Below are positions 18,432-27,898 of a stretch of 64,000 bases of DNA, piece after piece. The stretch is from Streptomyces rishiriensis. GTDB lineage: Bacteria; Actinomycetota; Actinomycetes; Streptomycetales; Streptomycetaceae. Position numbers and translations under genes: made by a program. The DNA lies in NCBI RefSeq assembly GCF_003112535.1, contig NZ_BEWA01000001.1, forward strand, positions 86,888 through 150,887, given 5' to 3'. The notes beneath the pieces are model-generated. The model worked only from the letters and a program-made list of their open reading frames with translations. It was not told where the DNA came from and did not search any database. Each line of letters begins with the position of its first letter. Position 1 is the first letter of the stretch.

Positions 18432-19772
18432 TCACGCCGGCGGGGGTACGGCGGCCGCGGCGGCCTTGGCGGCCTGCGGGAGGGCCGACACGATGCGGTC
18501 CACGGCCCGGTCGTCGTGCGAGGCGGACACGAACCACGCCTCGAACGGCGACGGCGGCAGGTAGACGCCCTGGCGCAGCATCTCGTGGAAGAAGGCCCGG
18601 TAGCGGAAGGCCTCGCTGGCCCGGACGTCGTCGTAGTCGCGGACCGGCCGCGGCGAGAAGAACACCGAGAACATCGTCCCGGAGTACTGCAGCACGTGGG
18701 CGACGCCCTCGGCGGAGAGCGCCGCGGACACTTCGGTCCCGATGGCGGCGGACACCGCGTCCAGGCGCTCGTAGACCGCCTCGGTGCAGTGGCGCAGGGT
18801 CGCCAGGCCGGCGGCGGTGGCCACCGGGTTGCCCGCGAGCGTGCCCGCCTGGTAGACGGGGCCGGCCGGGGCGAGGTGGGCCATGACGTCGGCCCGGCCG
18901 CCGAAGGCCGCGGCGGGGAAGCCGCCGCCCATCACCTTGCCGTAGGTGAACAGGTCCGCCGCCACGCCGTCGCGGTCGTACCAGCCGGCGCGGCCGGCGC
19001 GGAAGCCGGTCATGACCTCGTCGGAGATGAACAGGGCGCCGTGGCGCCGGCACAGGTCCTTCAGGCCGGCGTTGAAGCCGGGCAGGGGCGGGACGGCGCC
19101 CATGTTGCCCGGCGCGGCCTCGGTGATCACGCAGGCGATCTCCGGGCCGCGCTCGGCGAAGACGCGCTCGACCGCGGCCAGGTCGTTGTAGGGCAGGACG
19201 AGGGTGTCGGCGGCCTGGGCGCCGGTGACGCCCGGGGTGTCCGGCAGGGCGAAGGTGGCCAGGCCGGAGCCCGCCGCGGCCAGCAGCGCGTCGACGTGGC
19301 CGTGGTAGCACCCCGCGAACTTGACGATCTTGGAGCGGCCGGTGAAGCCGCGGGCCAGCCGGATCGCGGACATGGTGGCCTCGGTGCCGGAGGTGACCAG
19401 CCGGACCTGCTCCACGGGGGCGACGCGGTCGACGATCTCCTCGGCGAGGGCGATCTCCCCCTCGGTCGCGGTGCCGAACGAGGTGCCCGCGGCGAGTGCG
19501 GCGCCGACCGCGTCGAGGACCGCCGGGTGCCGGTGGCCGAGGATCATCGGGCCCCAGGAGCAGATCAGGTCGACGTACTCGCGGCCTTCGACGTCGTAGA
19601 GGTAGGGGCCCTGCGCGGAGGCCATGAAGACGGGGGTGCCGCCGACGGAACCGAATGCCCGCACGGGGGAGTTGACGCCGCCGGGGATGACGGTCGCGGC
19701 CCGTTCGAACAGCGAGGCCGAGACGGCGCCGGCGGGACCGTCGAGGGCGGCGGGTGCAGGGGATGAGGACAT
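18432..19772 (-). CDS. hemL: Glutamate-1-semialdehyde 2,1-aminomutase
   Basis: This enzyme converts glutamate-1-semialdehyde to 5-aminolevulinate. The 446-residue protein has the expected class III aminotransferase order: substrate-gate region [22 protein letters not shown] for phosphate binding, [28 protein letters not shown] and the PLP lysine in [11 protein letters not shown] (Lys279). All catalytic residues I can check are present. It is the last gene of the leftward operon with hemA and hemB. A housekeeping copy is expected elsewhere in the genome, so this is likely a pathway-specific second copy: precursor supply or a drug-resistant replacement. Confidence 0.93.
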   Translation of the reverse strand: MSSSPAPAALDGPAGAVSASLFERAATVIPGGVNSPVRAFGSVGGTPVFMASAQGPYLYDVEGREYVDLICSWGPMILGHRHPAVLDAVGAALAAGTSFGTATEGEIALAEEIVDRVAPVEQVRLVTSGTEATMSAIRLARGFTGRSKIVKFAGCYHGHVDALLAAAGSGLATFALPDTPGVTGAQAADTLVLPYNDLAAVERVFAERGPEIACVITEAAPGNMGAVPPLPGFNAGLKDLCRRHGALFISDEVMTGFRAGRAGWYDRDGVAADLFTYGKVMGGGFPAAAFGGRADVMAHLAPAGPVYQAGTLAGNPVATAAGLATLRHCTEAVYERLDAVSAAIGTEVSAALSAEGVAHVLQYSGTMFSVFFSPRPVRDYDDVRASEAFRYRAFFHEMLRQGVYLPPSPFEAWFVSASHDDRAVDRIVSALPQAAKAAAAAVPPPA

Positions 19773-19893
19773 CGGTCGGTGCCTTTCGCAGTCGGAAGAG
19801 GAGAGCGGAGGGTGAGGGGGGGCCGGGCGGGGCCGGTGGGCCGGGGGCGGGCCACCGGCCCCGCCCGGCGGGGGCGGCCGGGAGGGGCGGCCG

Positions 19894-21945
19894 TCAGCGG
19901 GCCGGGGCGGGGGCGGCGCTGAACGCGCAGTCCAGGACGATCGCGCCGTGCGGCAGCACCCGCACCGGGTTGAGGTCCAGTTCGAACTCGCCCGGCCAGT
20001 CGCGGACCGCGTCGGACAGCCGGTACAGCAGGCCGGCCAGTGCCGCGGTGTCGAGTGCGGCCGTGCCGCGCGCCCCGCGCAGCAGGGCGGCGCCGCGCAG
20101 TTCGCCGATCATGCGCTCGGCCTCGCCGTCGGCGAGCGGCAGCACGCGGTGCGCGACGTCGTCGAGGACTTCGGTGAAGATGCCGCCGAGTCCCACGGTC
20201 AGGACGGTTCCCAGCGCGCTGGTGCGGACGCCCACCAGTGCCTCGACGCCGTCCGGGGCCAGTTCCTCGACGAGCACCTCGCCGCCGAGCGCGGCCAGGT
20301 CGGCGAAGGCGGCCGGCGCCTGCGCTTCGGTGACGCCGACCCGGACGCCGCCCGCCTCCGACTTGTGCAGCAGCCCGGGCACGACGGCCTTCAGCACGGC
20401 GCGGCCGCCCAGCTCCCGCACCAGCGCGGCAGCGTCGTCGGCGTCGCGGGCGGTGCGGCCCTTCGGCACGGTGATCTTGGCGGTGGCGAGCAGCTGCTTG
20501 AGCTGCGGCTCGGTGGCCTGCGGCGCGGGCGCGGGGAGCGGCGGCGTGAGCGGGTCGCGGTGGGTGTCCGGGCGGGGCCGGCTGACCTGCCACAGTGCGG
20601 CGGCGGCCTTCAGCGCGCGGGCCGGCGTCGGGTAGTCGGGCAGCTGGGCGTCGCGGAGCATGGCGGGGGCGTCCGGGGCGAGGAAGTCGGCGCCGGTGCG
20701 GGCCACCAGGATCGGCTTGCCGCCCTTGCGGGCCGCCTTGGACAGGGCGGTGACCGCCTTCTGCACGTCGGGTCCGGCCATGACGCAGAAGCAGGCGATG
20801 ATGATGTCGACCGAGTCGTCCGCGAGCAGCACGTCCAGCGACCGGTCGAACAGGGTGGGGTCGCTGAGCACGGTCGCGGTGATGTCGACGGGGTTGTCCA
20901 CCGCGCCGAACGGCGGCACGATCTCGGTGAGCGCGGCGATGCTCTGCGGTGACAGTCGGCTCAGCTGGAGGCCGGAGTCCTCGATGGCGTCGGCGGCCAG
21001 GATGCCGGAGCCGCCGGAGGTGGTGACCACGGCGACGCGCGGGCCCTTGGGCCGCAGCGGGACCTCGAAGGCGGCGGCGGCGTCGAGGAGGTGGTCGATG
21101 TCGTCGACCCGGGCGATGCCCAGCTGGCGCAGCGCCGCGTCGAGCACGCGGTCGTCGGTGGCGAGGGCGCCGGTGTGGGAGGCCGCGGCCCGGCCGCCGG
21201 CTTCGGTGCGCCCGGACTTCAGCAGTGCCACCGGTTTGCCGGACGCGCTCAGGGCGCGCAGGGCGTCCAGGTCGGGCACGTCCTCCAGGTAGCCGAGCAG
21301 TCCCCGGCACTCGGGCTCCTGGGCCAGCTCGCGCAGCACCTCCAGCGCGGTGACGTCGGCGTCGTTGCCGGTGCTCACCACCCAGCCGGGGCGCAGTCCG
21401 CGCTGCAGGGCCAGGCTCGCCGCGCCGAAGCCCAGGGCGCCGCTCTGGCTGACGAACCCGAGGGTGCCGGGTTCGAAGGGGACGCTCTCGGCGCCGAACA
21501 GGGGGCTGAAGGTGGCCAGGACGCGGTTGTTGAAGCTGACGGCGCCGATGCAGTTGGGTCCGATCAGGCGCAGTCCGCCCGCGCGGGCCCGGGCGACGAT
21601 CTCGTCCTGGAGGGCGGCCCCGTCGGCCCCGGTTTCCGCGAAGCCGGAGGAGGCGATGATGGCGAGCGGTACGCCGGCCTCGACGCAGTCGTCGACGGCG
21701 CCGGCGACGCGGTCCGCGCCCACCATGATCAGCGCCAGGTCTATCGGGCCGGGCGCCTCCTTGAGCGAGGCGTACGCGGGGACGCCGAGGATGCTCCCGC
21801 CTTTCGGGTTGATCGGCAGGATGCGGCCCTTGTAGCCGTGGCGCAGCAGGAAGTCCATCGGCTTGCGGCCCAGCGCTCCGGGGCGTTCCGTGGCGCCGAC
21901 GACGGCGATCGAGTCGGCGTTCCACAGGGCTGAGATCGCGCTCAT
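19894..21945 (-). CDS. ADP-forming acyl-CoA synthetase
   Basis: The 683-residue protein has an N-terminal CoA-binding domain ([15 protein letters not shown]), a succinyl-CoA-ligase-like middle with the phospho-His loop region ([10 protein letters not shown] and [12 protein letters not shown]), and a C-terminal ATP-grasp domain ([28 protein letters not shown]). This single-chain alpha-beta fusion is the usual form of archaeal/bacterial NDP-forming acetyl-CoA synthetases. It makes acyl-CoA from an acid, ATP and CoA. Its start overlaps the hemA stop (ATGA). Its place between hemA and hemL suggests it activates a carboxylate made in this pathway, for example 5-aminolevulinate or a pyrrole acid; the substrate cannot be read from sequence. 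Confidence 0.88.
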   Translation of the reverse strand: MSAISALWNADSIAVVGATERPGALGRKPMDFLLRHGYKGRILPINPKGGSILGVPAYASLKEAPGPIDLALIMVGADRVAGAVDDCVEAGVPLAIIASSGFAETGADGAALQDEIVARARAGGLRLIGPNCIGAVSFNNRVLATFSPLFGAESVPFEPGTLGFVSQSGALGFGAASLALQRGLRPGWVVSTGNDADVTALEVLRELAQEPECRGLLGYLEDVPDLDALRALSASGKPVALLKSGRTEAGGRAAASHTGALATDDRVLDAALRQLGIARVDDIDHLLDAAAAFEVPLRPKGPRVAVVTTSGGSGILAADAIEDSGLQLSRLSPQSIAALTEIVPPFGAVDNPVDITATVLSDPTLFDRSLDVLLADDSVDIIIACFCVMAGPDVQKAVTALSKAARKGGKPILVARTGADFLAPDAPAMLRDAQLPDYPTPARALKAAAALWQVSRPRPDTHRDPLTPPLPAPAPQATEPQLKQLLATAKITVPKGRTARDADDAAALVRELGGRAVLKAVVPGLLHKSEAGGVRVGVTEAQAPAAFADLAALGGEVLVEELAPDGVEALVGVRTSALGTVLTVGLGGIFTEVLDDVAHRVLPLADGEAERMIGELRGAALLRGARGTAALDTAALAGLLYRLSDAVRDWPGEFELDLNPVRVLPHGAIVLDCAFSAAPAPAR

Positions 21946-23264
21946 GCCATGACCTCCTGGGCGGACGCGGGTGCGGGTGCGGGGTGCGGGGCGAACAGGA
22001 CGTGCAGGGCGTCGACGTAGACGTCGCCGTCGGAGCGTCCGGCCAGTTCGCGGGCGCGGACGGTGGGCTGGTGGAGCACCTTGTCGACGATGCGCCGGAC
22101 GGTGCGGGAGACCTCCTGGAGGGTTTCGCCGTCCATGGCTTCCAGCCGCTTGCCGAGCCGGGCGAGTTCGGCTTCGGTGGCGGCGGCGGCGGTGGCGCGC
22201 AGCGCGGAGAGGGCGGGGGTGGCCCGGGCGGCGCGGCGGGCGGCCTTCAGGGCCTCGACCTCGGTGTCGACGATGCGGTGCGCGCTCTCGACGCTGGCCA
22301 CGGACAGTTCGTCGTCGCCGCCTTCCTCTGCGATGCGCTGGAGGTCGACGAGGGTGGCTCCGGGGACCTGGCCGGCTTCGGGTTCGATGTTGCGCGGCAG
22401 GGAGAGGTCGAGCAGGTACAGGTCGCGTCCGCCGCGCGGGGCCATGGCGTCGGCGACCTGGCGGGCATGCAGCAGGGGTTCGGTGGCGGCCGTGCAGCTG
22501 ACGACCACGTCGACCTCGGTCAGCAGGCGGGGTATGTCCTGCAGCGGGTAGCCGCGGCCGTCGGCGGTCTCGGCGAGGCGCTGGGCCTTCTCCGGGGTGC
22601 GGTTGGCCATGTGCACCCGGCTCAGGCCGCAGCGGCGCAGCGCGGCCAGGACGACCCCGCCGAACGAGCCGGCGCCGATGACCAGGGCGGTCTTCCCGTC
22701 GAGCGATCCGACCAGGCGCTCGAAGAACGCCAGGCCCGCGGTGGCCAGGGAGCGGCCGGCCTCGTTCAGTCCGGTCTCGTTGCGGGCCCGCTTGCCGGTG
22801 CGCAGCGCGGCCTGGACGGCCTGGTTGAGGGTCTTGCTGGTGGCGCCGACGCGCTGGGCGCGCTCGAGGGCCTCCTTGACCTGGCCGAGGATCTGGTCCT
22901 CGCCGAGCACGACCGAGTCGAGGCCGCAGGCGACCTGGAAGAGGTGGCGCAGGGCGTCGTCGTCGTGGCGCACGTACTGGTAGGGGGCCAGTTCCCGGGC
23001 GTCGACGCCGGTGTGGTCGGCGATGAGCGCGTCGAGGAGGGGCACCGGGTCGGTGTCGGGGGCGGCTTCGGCGTAGACCTCGAGCCGGTTGCAGGTGGAC
23101 AGGATCAGCGAGGCGGACAGGCCGTCGGCGTCGGCGAGGCGCTGGGCCAGGTCGTCGAGCGGCTTGGGGCTCTCGTAGAGCTGTTCGAGCAGGTCAAGGG
23201 GGGCGGTGGCGTGACTGATGCCCACCGCGAGGAACCGGTTGTCGTCCGGTGTTGTTCGTCGCAC
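21942..23264 (-). CDS. hemA: Glutamyl-tRNA reductase
   Basis: The 440-residue protein reduces glutamyl-tRNA(Glu) with NADPH to glutamate-1-semialdehyde. The catalytic Cys58 is in LSTCNRLEVY, with His18 in VGISHATAPL, the family motif VVLGEDQILGQVKEA, an NADPH domain with VIGAGSFGG, ANRTPEKA, and a C-terminal dimerisation helix. Length and order fit normal actinobacterial HemA. It is coupled to the acyl-CoA synthetase by a 4-bp overlap and follows hemB after 71 bp. There is no hemC or hemD after it, unlike the Streptomyces housekeeping hemACDB locus, which supports a dedicated copy. Confidence 0.94.
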   Translation of the reverse strand: MRRTTPDDNRFLAVGISHATAPLDLLEQLYESPKPLDDLAQRLADADGLSASLILSTCNRLEVYAEAAPDTDPVPLLDALIADHTGVDARELAPYQYVRHDDDALRHLFQVACGLDSVVLGEDQILGQVKEALERAQRVGATSKTLNQAVQAALRTGKRARNETGLNEAGRSLATAGLAFFERLVGSLDGKTALVIGAGSFGGVVLAALRRCGLSRVHMANRTPEKAQRLAETADGRGYPLQDIPRLLTEVDVVVSCTAATEPLLHARQVADAMAPRGGRDLYLLDLSLPRNIEPEAGQVPGATLVDLQRIAEEGGDDELSVASVESAHRIVDTEVEALKAARRAARATPALSALRATAAAATEAELARLGKRLEAMDGETLQEVSRTVRRIVDKVLHQPTVRARELAGRSDGDVYVDALHVLFAPHPAPAPASAQEVMA

Positions 23265-23335
23265 GTTCCTTACACCTCGATGGATGACGTGGGGCGGGCG
23301 CCCGGCCCGGGGGGCCGGGCGTGGCAGGGGGCGGG

Positions 23336-24355
23336 TCAGCCCAGGCGGGGCGCGAACTCGGTGGCCCAGTACGTGATGATCTGGGAGGCGCCGGCCCGGT
23401 GGATCGAGGTGAGGCTCTCCACGATGGAGCCGTCGCGCTCCAGCCAGCCCCGGGCGGCGGCGGCTTCGATCATCGAGTACTCGCCGGAGACCTGGTAGGC
23501 GGAGACGGGCACGTCGACGTGGTCGGCGATGAGCCGGACGATGTCGAGGTAGGCCAGGGCGGGCTTGACCATCACCATGTCGGCGCCCTCGGCCATGTCG
23601 AGGGCGACCTCGCGCAGGGACTCGCGGATGTTGCCGGGGTTTTGCTGGTAGGTGCGGCGGTTGCCCTGGAGGGAGGACTCGACGGCGTCGCGGAAGGGGC
23701 CGTAGAAGTGGGAGGCGTACTTGGCCGAGTAGCCGAGGATGGCGACGTTGTGGTGGCCGGCCGCGTCGAGGGCCGCGCGGATGTGTCCGACCTGGCCGTC
23801 CATCATGCCGCTGGGGGCGACGATGTGGGCGCCGGCTTCGGCCTGCACGACGGCCGCCTGACCGTACAGCTCGACGCTGGCGTCGTTGTCGACGTCTCCG
23901 TCGGGGCCCAGGACGCCGGTGTGGCCGTGGGTGGTGTACTCGTCGAGGTTGATGTCGCCGATGACGACGGTGGCGTCGCCGACCTCGGCCGCCACGTCGC
24001 GCAGCGCGACCTGGAGGATGCCGTCGGGGTCGACCGCGCCGCTGCCCCGCTCGTCCTTGTCCTGCGGGATGCCGAACAGCATCACTCCGCCCACGCCGGC
24101 GCTGACGGCCTCGACGGCCGCCTTGCGCAGGGTGTCGCGGGTGTGCTGGAAGACGCCCGGCATGGAGGGGATCTCCCGGGGCGCGGTCAGGCCCTCGCGC
24201 AGGAACAGGGGCTGGATCAGGTTGCTCGCGTGGACCTGGGTCTCGGCGGTGAGGCGGCGCAGGTGCGGGGTGCGGCGCAGCCGGCGGGGGCGGTGCAGCG
24301 GGGCGCCTGCGGGGGTGCTGACGGGGGCGGGGCCGATGGTCGAGTGGATGGTCAT
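23336..24355 (-). CDS. hemB: Delta-aminolevulinic acid dehydratase (porphobilinogen synthase)
   Basis: The enzyme condenses two 5-aminolevulinates to the pyrrole porphobilinogen. The 339-residue protein keeps both Schiff-base lysines: Lys212 in GYSAKYASHFYGPF and Lys264 in VMVKPALAYLD. It also has PSGMMDGQVG and YQVSGEYSM. The metal site reads DINLDEYTTHGHTG (about 134-147), with no cysteines, so it is not of the Cys3 zinc type. The ATG at 24355 is 5 bp from the previous stop. Its presence shows that the pathway is set up to go past aminolevulinate to a pyrrole, unless the copy serves resistance. Confidence 0.94.
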   Translation of the reverse strand: MTIHSTIGPAPVSTPAGAPLHRPRRLRRTPHLRRLTAETQVHASNLIQPLFLREGLTAPREIPSMPGVFQHTRDTLRKAAVEAVSAGVGGVMLFGIPQDKDERGSGAVDPDGILQVALRDVAAEVGDATVVIGDINLDEYTTHGHTGVLGPDGDVDNDASVELYGQAAVVQAEAGAHIVAPSGMMDGQVGHIRAALDAAGHHNVAILGYSAKYASHFYGPFRDAVESSLQGNRRTYQQNPGNIRESLREVALDMAEGADMVMVKPALAYLDIVRLIADHVDVPVSAYQVSGEYSMIEAAAARGWLERDGSIVESLTSIHRAGASQIITYWATEFAPRLG

Positions 24356-24360
24356 GCGGA

Positions 24361-25170
24361 TCACGCTCCTTGGAGGATCGAGCCGAGGAAGACCTTCTCG
24401 AGGTGCTGGGAGATCTCGGCGGGCGGGCGGTGGAACCAGTAGCCGGCGTCGGAACGGGAGAAGATGCGCAGGTCGCGCAGGGTCACGGTGAGTTCGGCGA
24501 ACTTCACGGCGAGGCCGGCCGGGTCGACCACGGGCATGCCGTGCAGTTCGCGGACGCCGAGGTTCCAGAAGATCTCGTTGGGGATGCCCTCGGCGGGGAT
24601 GATGATCTCGGCGCCGGCCTTGCGGGCGCGGGCGGCGGCCTCGGTGTAGGCGGTGAGGAACTGGTCGCCGTCGCCGTCGAGGGCGCGGTGGACGCCGTCC
24701 CAGCCGCCCGGTACGACCTCGTAGGCGGCCATGGACCGCTCCAGGCCGTACCGGGAGACGTTGGCCCGGATGGGCTCCTCGAGCGGCGGCATGAAGCCGA
24801 GCAGGCCGAAGCGGTGCCCGGTCAGGGCCGACAGGAAGAACGCCGTCTCGCCGTAGCCCAGCGTCGGCAGGGCTGCCAGGTGGCGGGCGTCGCGCAGGCC
24901 GGGGTCCTGGCCCGCCGCCGTGATCCAGGCGTCGTAGCCGGCGCGTTCGGCCTTCAGGGCCGCGTGCGCGAAGTGTTCGCTGAACAGGACCTGGGCGGCG
25001 TGGTGGCCGACCAGTCCGAAGGGGGTGTTGTCGGGGTAGGTGTCGGCCGGCAGCGTCTTGATGTCGATGACGGTGCCGGGGGCGGCGATCGCGTCCAGAT
25101 GCTCGCGATACCACTGGTCGAGCAGTGGCAGCCGTCCTTCCACGGTGTGTTTGTGGAACCAGATGCGCAT
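24361..25170 (-). CDS. Asp/Glu/hydantoin-racemase-fold protein lacking both cysteines
   Basis: The 269-residue protein aligns by eye with hydantoin/Asp-Glu racemases. DPGLRDARHLAALPTLGYGETAFF corresponds to the first active-site region and AGAEIIIPAEGIPNEIFW to the second. In racemases each region holds a catalytic Cys (CFxDPG and LGCxG). Here they are Ala86 and Ala193. A two-base racemisation is therefore not possible by the usual route. It lies between the FAD monooxygenase and hemB in the operon. It may catalyse a cysteine-independent decarboxylation, isomerisation or hydrolysis, or simply bind the substrate. Function unknown. Confidence 0.75.
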   Translation of the reverse strand: MRIWFHKHTVEGRLPLLDQWYREHLDAIAAPGTVIDIKTLPADTYPDNTPFGLVGHHAAQVLFSEHFAHAALKAERAGYDAWITAAGQDPGLRDARHLAALPTLGYGETAFFLSALTGHRFGLLGFMPPLEEPIRANVSRYGLERSMAAYEVVPGGWDGVHRALDGDGDQFLTAYTEAAARARKAGAEIIIPAEGIPNEIFWNLGVRELHGMPVVDPAGLAVKFAELTVTLRDLRIFSRSDAGYWFHRPPAEISQHLEKVFLGSILQGA

Positions 25171-25271
25171 GGCGCTTCCGTCCTCTCGGCTGAAATCGGG
25201 CAGGGGAAGACAGGACACAGGGGCGGGCGGGGTGAAAAAGGGGGGGTGGGGCGGGTCGGTGGGGCGGTGGG

Positions 25272-26474
25272 TCAGTGGGTGAGCTGCGGCCGGGGGGCGC
25301 AGTCCAGTAGCGAGGCCTTGAGCAGGTAGTCGGCGGTGCGCTGCGGGTCGGCCGCGATGCGGCCGATGCTCTCCAGGGCGCCGCGCAGACGGGCCGGGTC
25401 GTCCAGGCCGGCCGTGCGGGCCTCGCTGCGCGGGATCACCTTGTCCGTCACCGCCCGGCGCCGTTCGGCGGCGACCGAGGCGAGGATCCGTTCGCCGGCC
25501 GTGCCGTGGTGCAGCCGGGCCAGCGCCCGTCCCCAGGCGACGGCGTCGTGCAGTCCGCAGTTCATGTTCATGCCGCCTGCGGTGGAGGTGAGGTGCGCGG
25601 CGTCCCCGGCGAACAGCACCCGGCCCGCCCGGTAGTCGGGCAGGACGAAGGAGGCGAGCCGGTAGGTGTGCGCGTCGGCGATCTGGACGTCGTCGGCGCA
25701 GGAGGGCAGGGCCCGGCGCAGCAGGGCGCTCACCTGCGCCCGCTCCACGGCCTGGCGGCGCGGCAGGTGCGCCGGCATGCGGAAGATGAGCCGCCAGTGG
25801 TCGGGCATGCCCAGGATGCTGAAGGACTGCCGGCTGTCCCGGACGTAGGCCAGGGGCGCGAGGCCGGGCAGCAGCCCGTCGAGGGCCGTGTGCGTCACCA
25901 CGCGCAGGGCGTAGGAGGGGTATTCGGTGGCCCGGGAGGGCAGTTGGAGGGCGGCGCGGACCGTGCTGCGGCTGCCGTCGGCGGCCACCACGTAGTCGGC
26001 GTCCAGCGGTGTGCGCAGCCCGGTGGGGCCGTGGAGCCACAGCCGTACGGCGTCCGTGCGGGGCCGCACGTCGAAGACGGCGGCGGCGAAGCACACTTCC
26101 GCGTGCGGGTACTCCTCGAGTGCGGCCAGCAGCAGCGGGGTGAGCCGTGACTGCTCGGCGTGCACCCGGTAGGGGTGGGCGGTGCGGCCGTTCAGGGCGT
26201 CGTAGCCGATGCGGTGCAGGACCCGCTGCCCCAGGTCGCGCCACTGGATCTCGTGCACCTCCCGGCCCGCGGCGCGCAGGGGGGCCGCGACGCCCAGTTC
26301 GTCGAGCAGGTCCAGGGTGGAGGGGTGGAAGGTGGAGGCGCGCGAGGCGGTGGACAGGTCCCGGGAGGATTCCAGGACGGTGACCGGCACGCCGGCCCGG
26401 GCCAGGACCAGGGCCGCGGTGAGCCCGACCGGTCCGGCGCCGACGACGACCACCGGGCGGCGGCGCACGCTCAT
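25272..26474 (-). CDS. FAD-dependent aromatic-hydroxylase-type monooxygenase
   Basis: The 400-residue protein is a class A flavoprotein monooxygenase. It has GxGxxG (VVGAGPVGLTAAL, residues 11-22), the DG motif (VVAADGSRSTVRAAL) and the second FAD motif (GRVLFAGDAAHLTSTAGGMNMNCGLHDA). Enzymes of this group hydroxylate electron-rich aromatics, and a pyrrole such as porphobilinogen would be a reasonable substrate, but that is inference. Its start overlaps the stop of the preceding maleate-isomerase-like gene. About 100 bp separate it from the racemase-like gene that follows. Confidence 0.85.
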   Translation of the reverse strand: MSVRRRPVVVVGAGPVGLTAALVLARAGVPVTVLESSRDLSTASRASTFHPSTLDLLDELGVAAPLRAAGREVHEIQWRDLGQRVLHRIGYDALNGRTAHPYRVHAEQSRLTPLLLAALEEYPHAEVCFAAAVFDVRPRTDAVRLWLHGPTGLRTPLDADYVVAADGSRSTVRAALQLPSRATEYPSYALRVVTHTALDGLLPGLAPLAYVRDSRQSFSILGMPDHWRLIFRMPAHLPRRQAVERAQVSALLRRALPSCADDVQIADAHTYRLASFVLPDYRAGRVLFAGDAAHLTSTAGGMNMNCGLHDAVAWGRALARLHHGTAGERILASVAAERRRAVTDKVIPRSEARTAGLDDPARLRGALESIGRIAADPQRTADYLLKASLLDCAPRPQLTH

Positions 26475-27217
26475 GCCGTTCCGCCTGTGCGGGCGGCGAG
26501 CCGGCGCAGCAGGCCCGTCTCCTCCGCGGGGTCGGCCGGCAGGCCCGTCTGCTTCAGCGCCCAGCGGGCCGAGCAGATGTTGGAGGTGAGCAGGACGCGG
26601 TCGTTGCCCTCGCCGATCTGGCGCAGGGCGTCGAAGGTGAACATCCCGGTGCCGGTGAGCAGCAGGGCCTCGTCGTCGCCGAGGCCGGCCTCGGCGACCT
26701 GGCGGACCAGGTCGCCGGTGGAGACGTCGTAGGGGGAGAAGCGGTCGCCGGCCCGGATCGGGACGACCCGCGAGACGGTGAGGCCGGCCTGCTCCCAGAA
26801 GGTGCGCGACAGGTCGGTCAGCCAGGGCTCGTACGGCGAGACCAGGACGATGTCGCGGACGCCGAGGTCGGCGCAGGTGTCCAGGGTGGCGAGGGTGGAG
26901 GAGGCGACGGGCCGGCCGCCCGCGTCCGCGAGCTTCTCGCACAGGGCCCGGTCGCCGTCGGGGCCCAGCAGGTAGTGCGAGCCGCTGCACGCCACGACGA
27001 CCGCGCCGAGCTTGAGGCCGCCGAATCCGGCGACGACCTCGTCGAGGCCCTCGTTGTAGGCGTCCAGCCGCTCGCGCAGGGTCCGCCCCGGCAGGACCGG
27101 GAAGCGGGAGGTGTGCACGTTCATCGCGGGCCGGACGAGGCCGGCGATCTCCGGTTCGGCGGCGGCGTTGCCGGAAGGAACGACGACCCCGAGGCGTTCC
27201 GCAGATTGCAAGGACAT
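26471..27217 (-). CDS. Maleate isomerase / arylmalonate decarboxylase family protein
   Basis: The 248-residue protein fits this branch of the Asp/Glu racemase superfamily: LGVVVPSGNAAAEPE at the N-terminus (substrate-binding loop), VVACSGSHYL with Cys77, and LLTGTGMFTFDAL at about 186-198. Maleate isomerases use two cysteines, while arylmalonate decarboxylase uses only the second. Here only the first is present and the second position is Gly189. The chemistry is thus open: cis-trans isomerisation, decarboxylation or racemisation of a diacid. It is the first gene of the seven-gene hem operon. Confidence 0.75.
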   Translation of the reverse strand: MSLQSAERLGVVVPSGNAAAEPEIAGLVRPAMNVHTSRFPVLPGRTLRERLDAYNEGLDEVVAGFGGLKLGAVVVACSGSHYLLGPDGDRALCEKLADAGGRPVASSTLATLDTCADLGVRDIVLVSPYEPWLTDLSRTFWEQAGLTVSRVVPIRAGDRFSPYDVSTGDLVRQVAEAGLGDDEALLLTGTGMFTFDALRQIGEGNDRVLLTSNICSARWALKQTGLPADPAEETGLLRRLAARTGGTA

Positions 27218-27222
27218 CTTTC

Positions 27223-27265
27223 CCCTTTTCCGAGGCGTTTTTCCGAGGCTTTCCGGGACTTTCCC
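27223..27265 (-). promoter_or_regulatory. Repeated TTCCGAGGC-type motifs upstream of the hem operon
   Basis: Directly before the first gene of the leftward operon, the bases TTTTCCGAGGC recur twice and then in degenerate form (CTTTCCGGGAC, CTTTCCCGAGAC) at roughly 11-14 bp steps. This may be the operator for one of the YciI-LuxR or LysR regulators, overlapping the leader. Weak evidence. Confidence 0.3.
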
Positions 27266-27358
27266 GAGACGGCTTCAGCCGTGCCGGGGACGTCCGGTCG
27301 CGGGCTTTCCCGTCGCCTGGAACGCTAGGTGGGGAGGGCGGTGCGCGGCACTACGGAA

Positions 27359-27898
27359 TCACGCAGTGAGGCGCTCCTGCTGCGGAATTCCGAAGCGGGG
27401 GACGGTGGCGCCCAGGGCGGCGGCGAGCTGGGCGCGGCGGCTGATCGACAGTTTCCGGTACATGCGGGTGAGGTGCTGTTCCACGGCCCGGCAGGACACG
27501 TTCAGCCGCTCGGCGATCCGCTGGTTGGTCATGCCGGAGAGCACCATGCGGGCGATGCGCGACTCGTGCGGGGTGAGCACCGCGTCGGGAGCGGCTGCGG
27601 GCTCCTCGGGCTCGCGTCCGGTGAGCGCGCTGTGGCCGTACTCGACGTTCCAGGAGCGGATCCTGGTCCGGGCGATCAGTTTCTGCCGGACGAGGGGGTC
27701 GCCGCGCAGGATCCGGTGCAGGCCGACCTCGTCGGACACGGCGATCACCAGGATGTCCCCGTTTCCCGTGCCGGCGAGGCCGCCGCCGACGAGGATGCCG
27801 CGGCCCGACAGTGAGCGCAGGTACGCGACGTGGTCGGGCCAGGCCTGGTGCAGGCGGGATTCGGCGGGGTGGAAGGTGCGTTCGACGACGTAGGGCAT
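27359..27898 (-). CDS. YciI-like domain fused to LuxR-type DNA-binding domain (copy 1)
   Basis: The 179-residue protein has an N-terminal ferredoxin-like YciI/YCII-type domain (residues 1 to about 95: HQAWPDHVAYLRSLSGRGILVGGGLAG). A C-terminal LuxR/GerE helix-turn-helix follows (about 112-165: LTPHESRIARMVLSGMTNQRIAERLNVSCRAVEQHLTRMYRKL). No REC, PAS or AHL domain is present. A second protein with the same architecture lies at 34584-35102. YciI domains bind small acidic molecules in related enzymes, so the pair may sense a pathway intermediate. It lies just upstream of the hem operon and is a likely cluster activator. Confidence 0.8.
   Translation of the reverse strand: MPYVVERTFHPAESRLHQAWPDHVAYLRSLSGRGILVGGGLAGTGNGDILVIAVSDEVGLHRILRGDPLVRQKLIARTRIRSWNVEYGHSALTGREPEEPAAAPDAVLTPHESRIARMVLSGMTNQRIAERLNVSCRAVEQHLTRMYRKLSISRRAQLAAALGATVPRFGIPQQERLTA

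Noticed and set aside
18432..27217. Housekeeping haem biosynthesis locus
   Set aside because: hemC, hemD, hemE and later genes are absent, and the gene order is mixed with a monooxygenase and racemase-fold genes, unlike the Streptomyces hemACDB arrangement.
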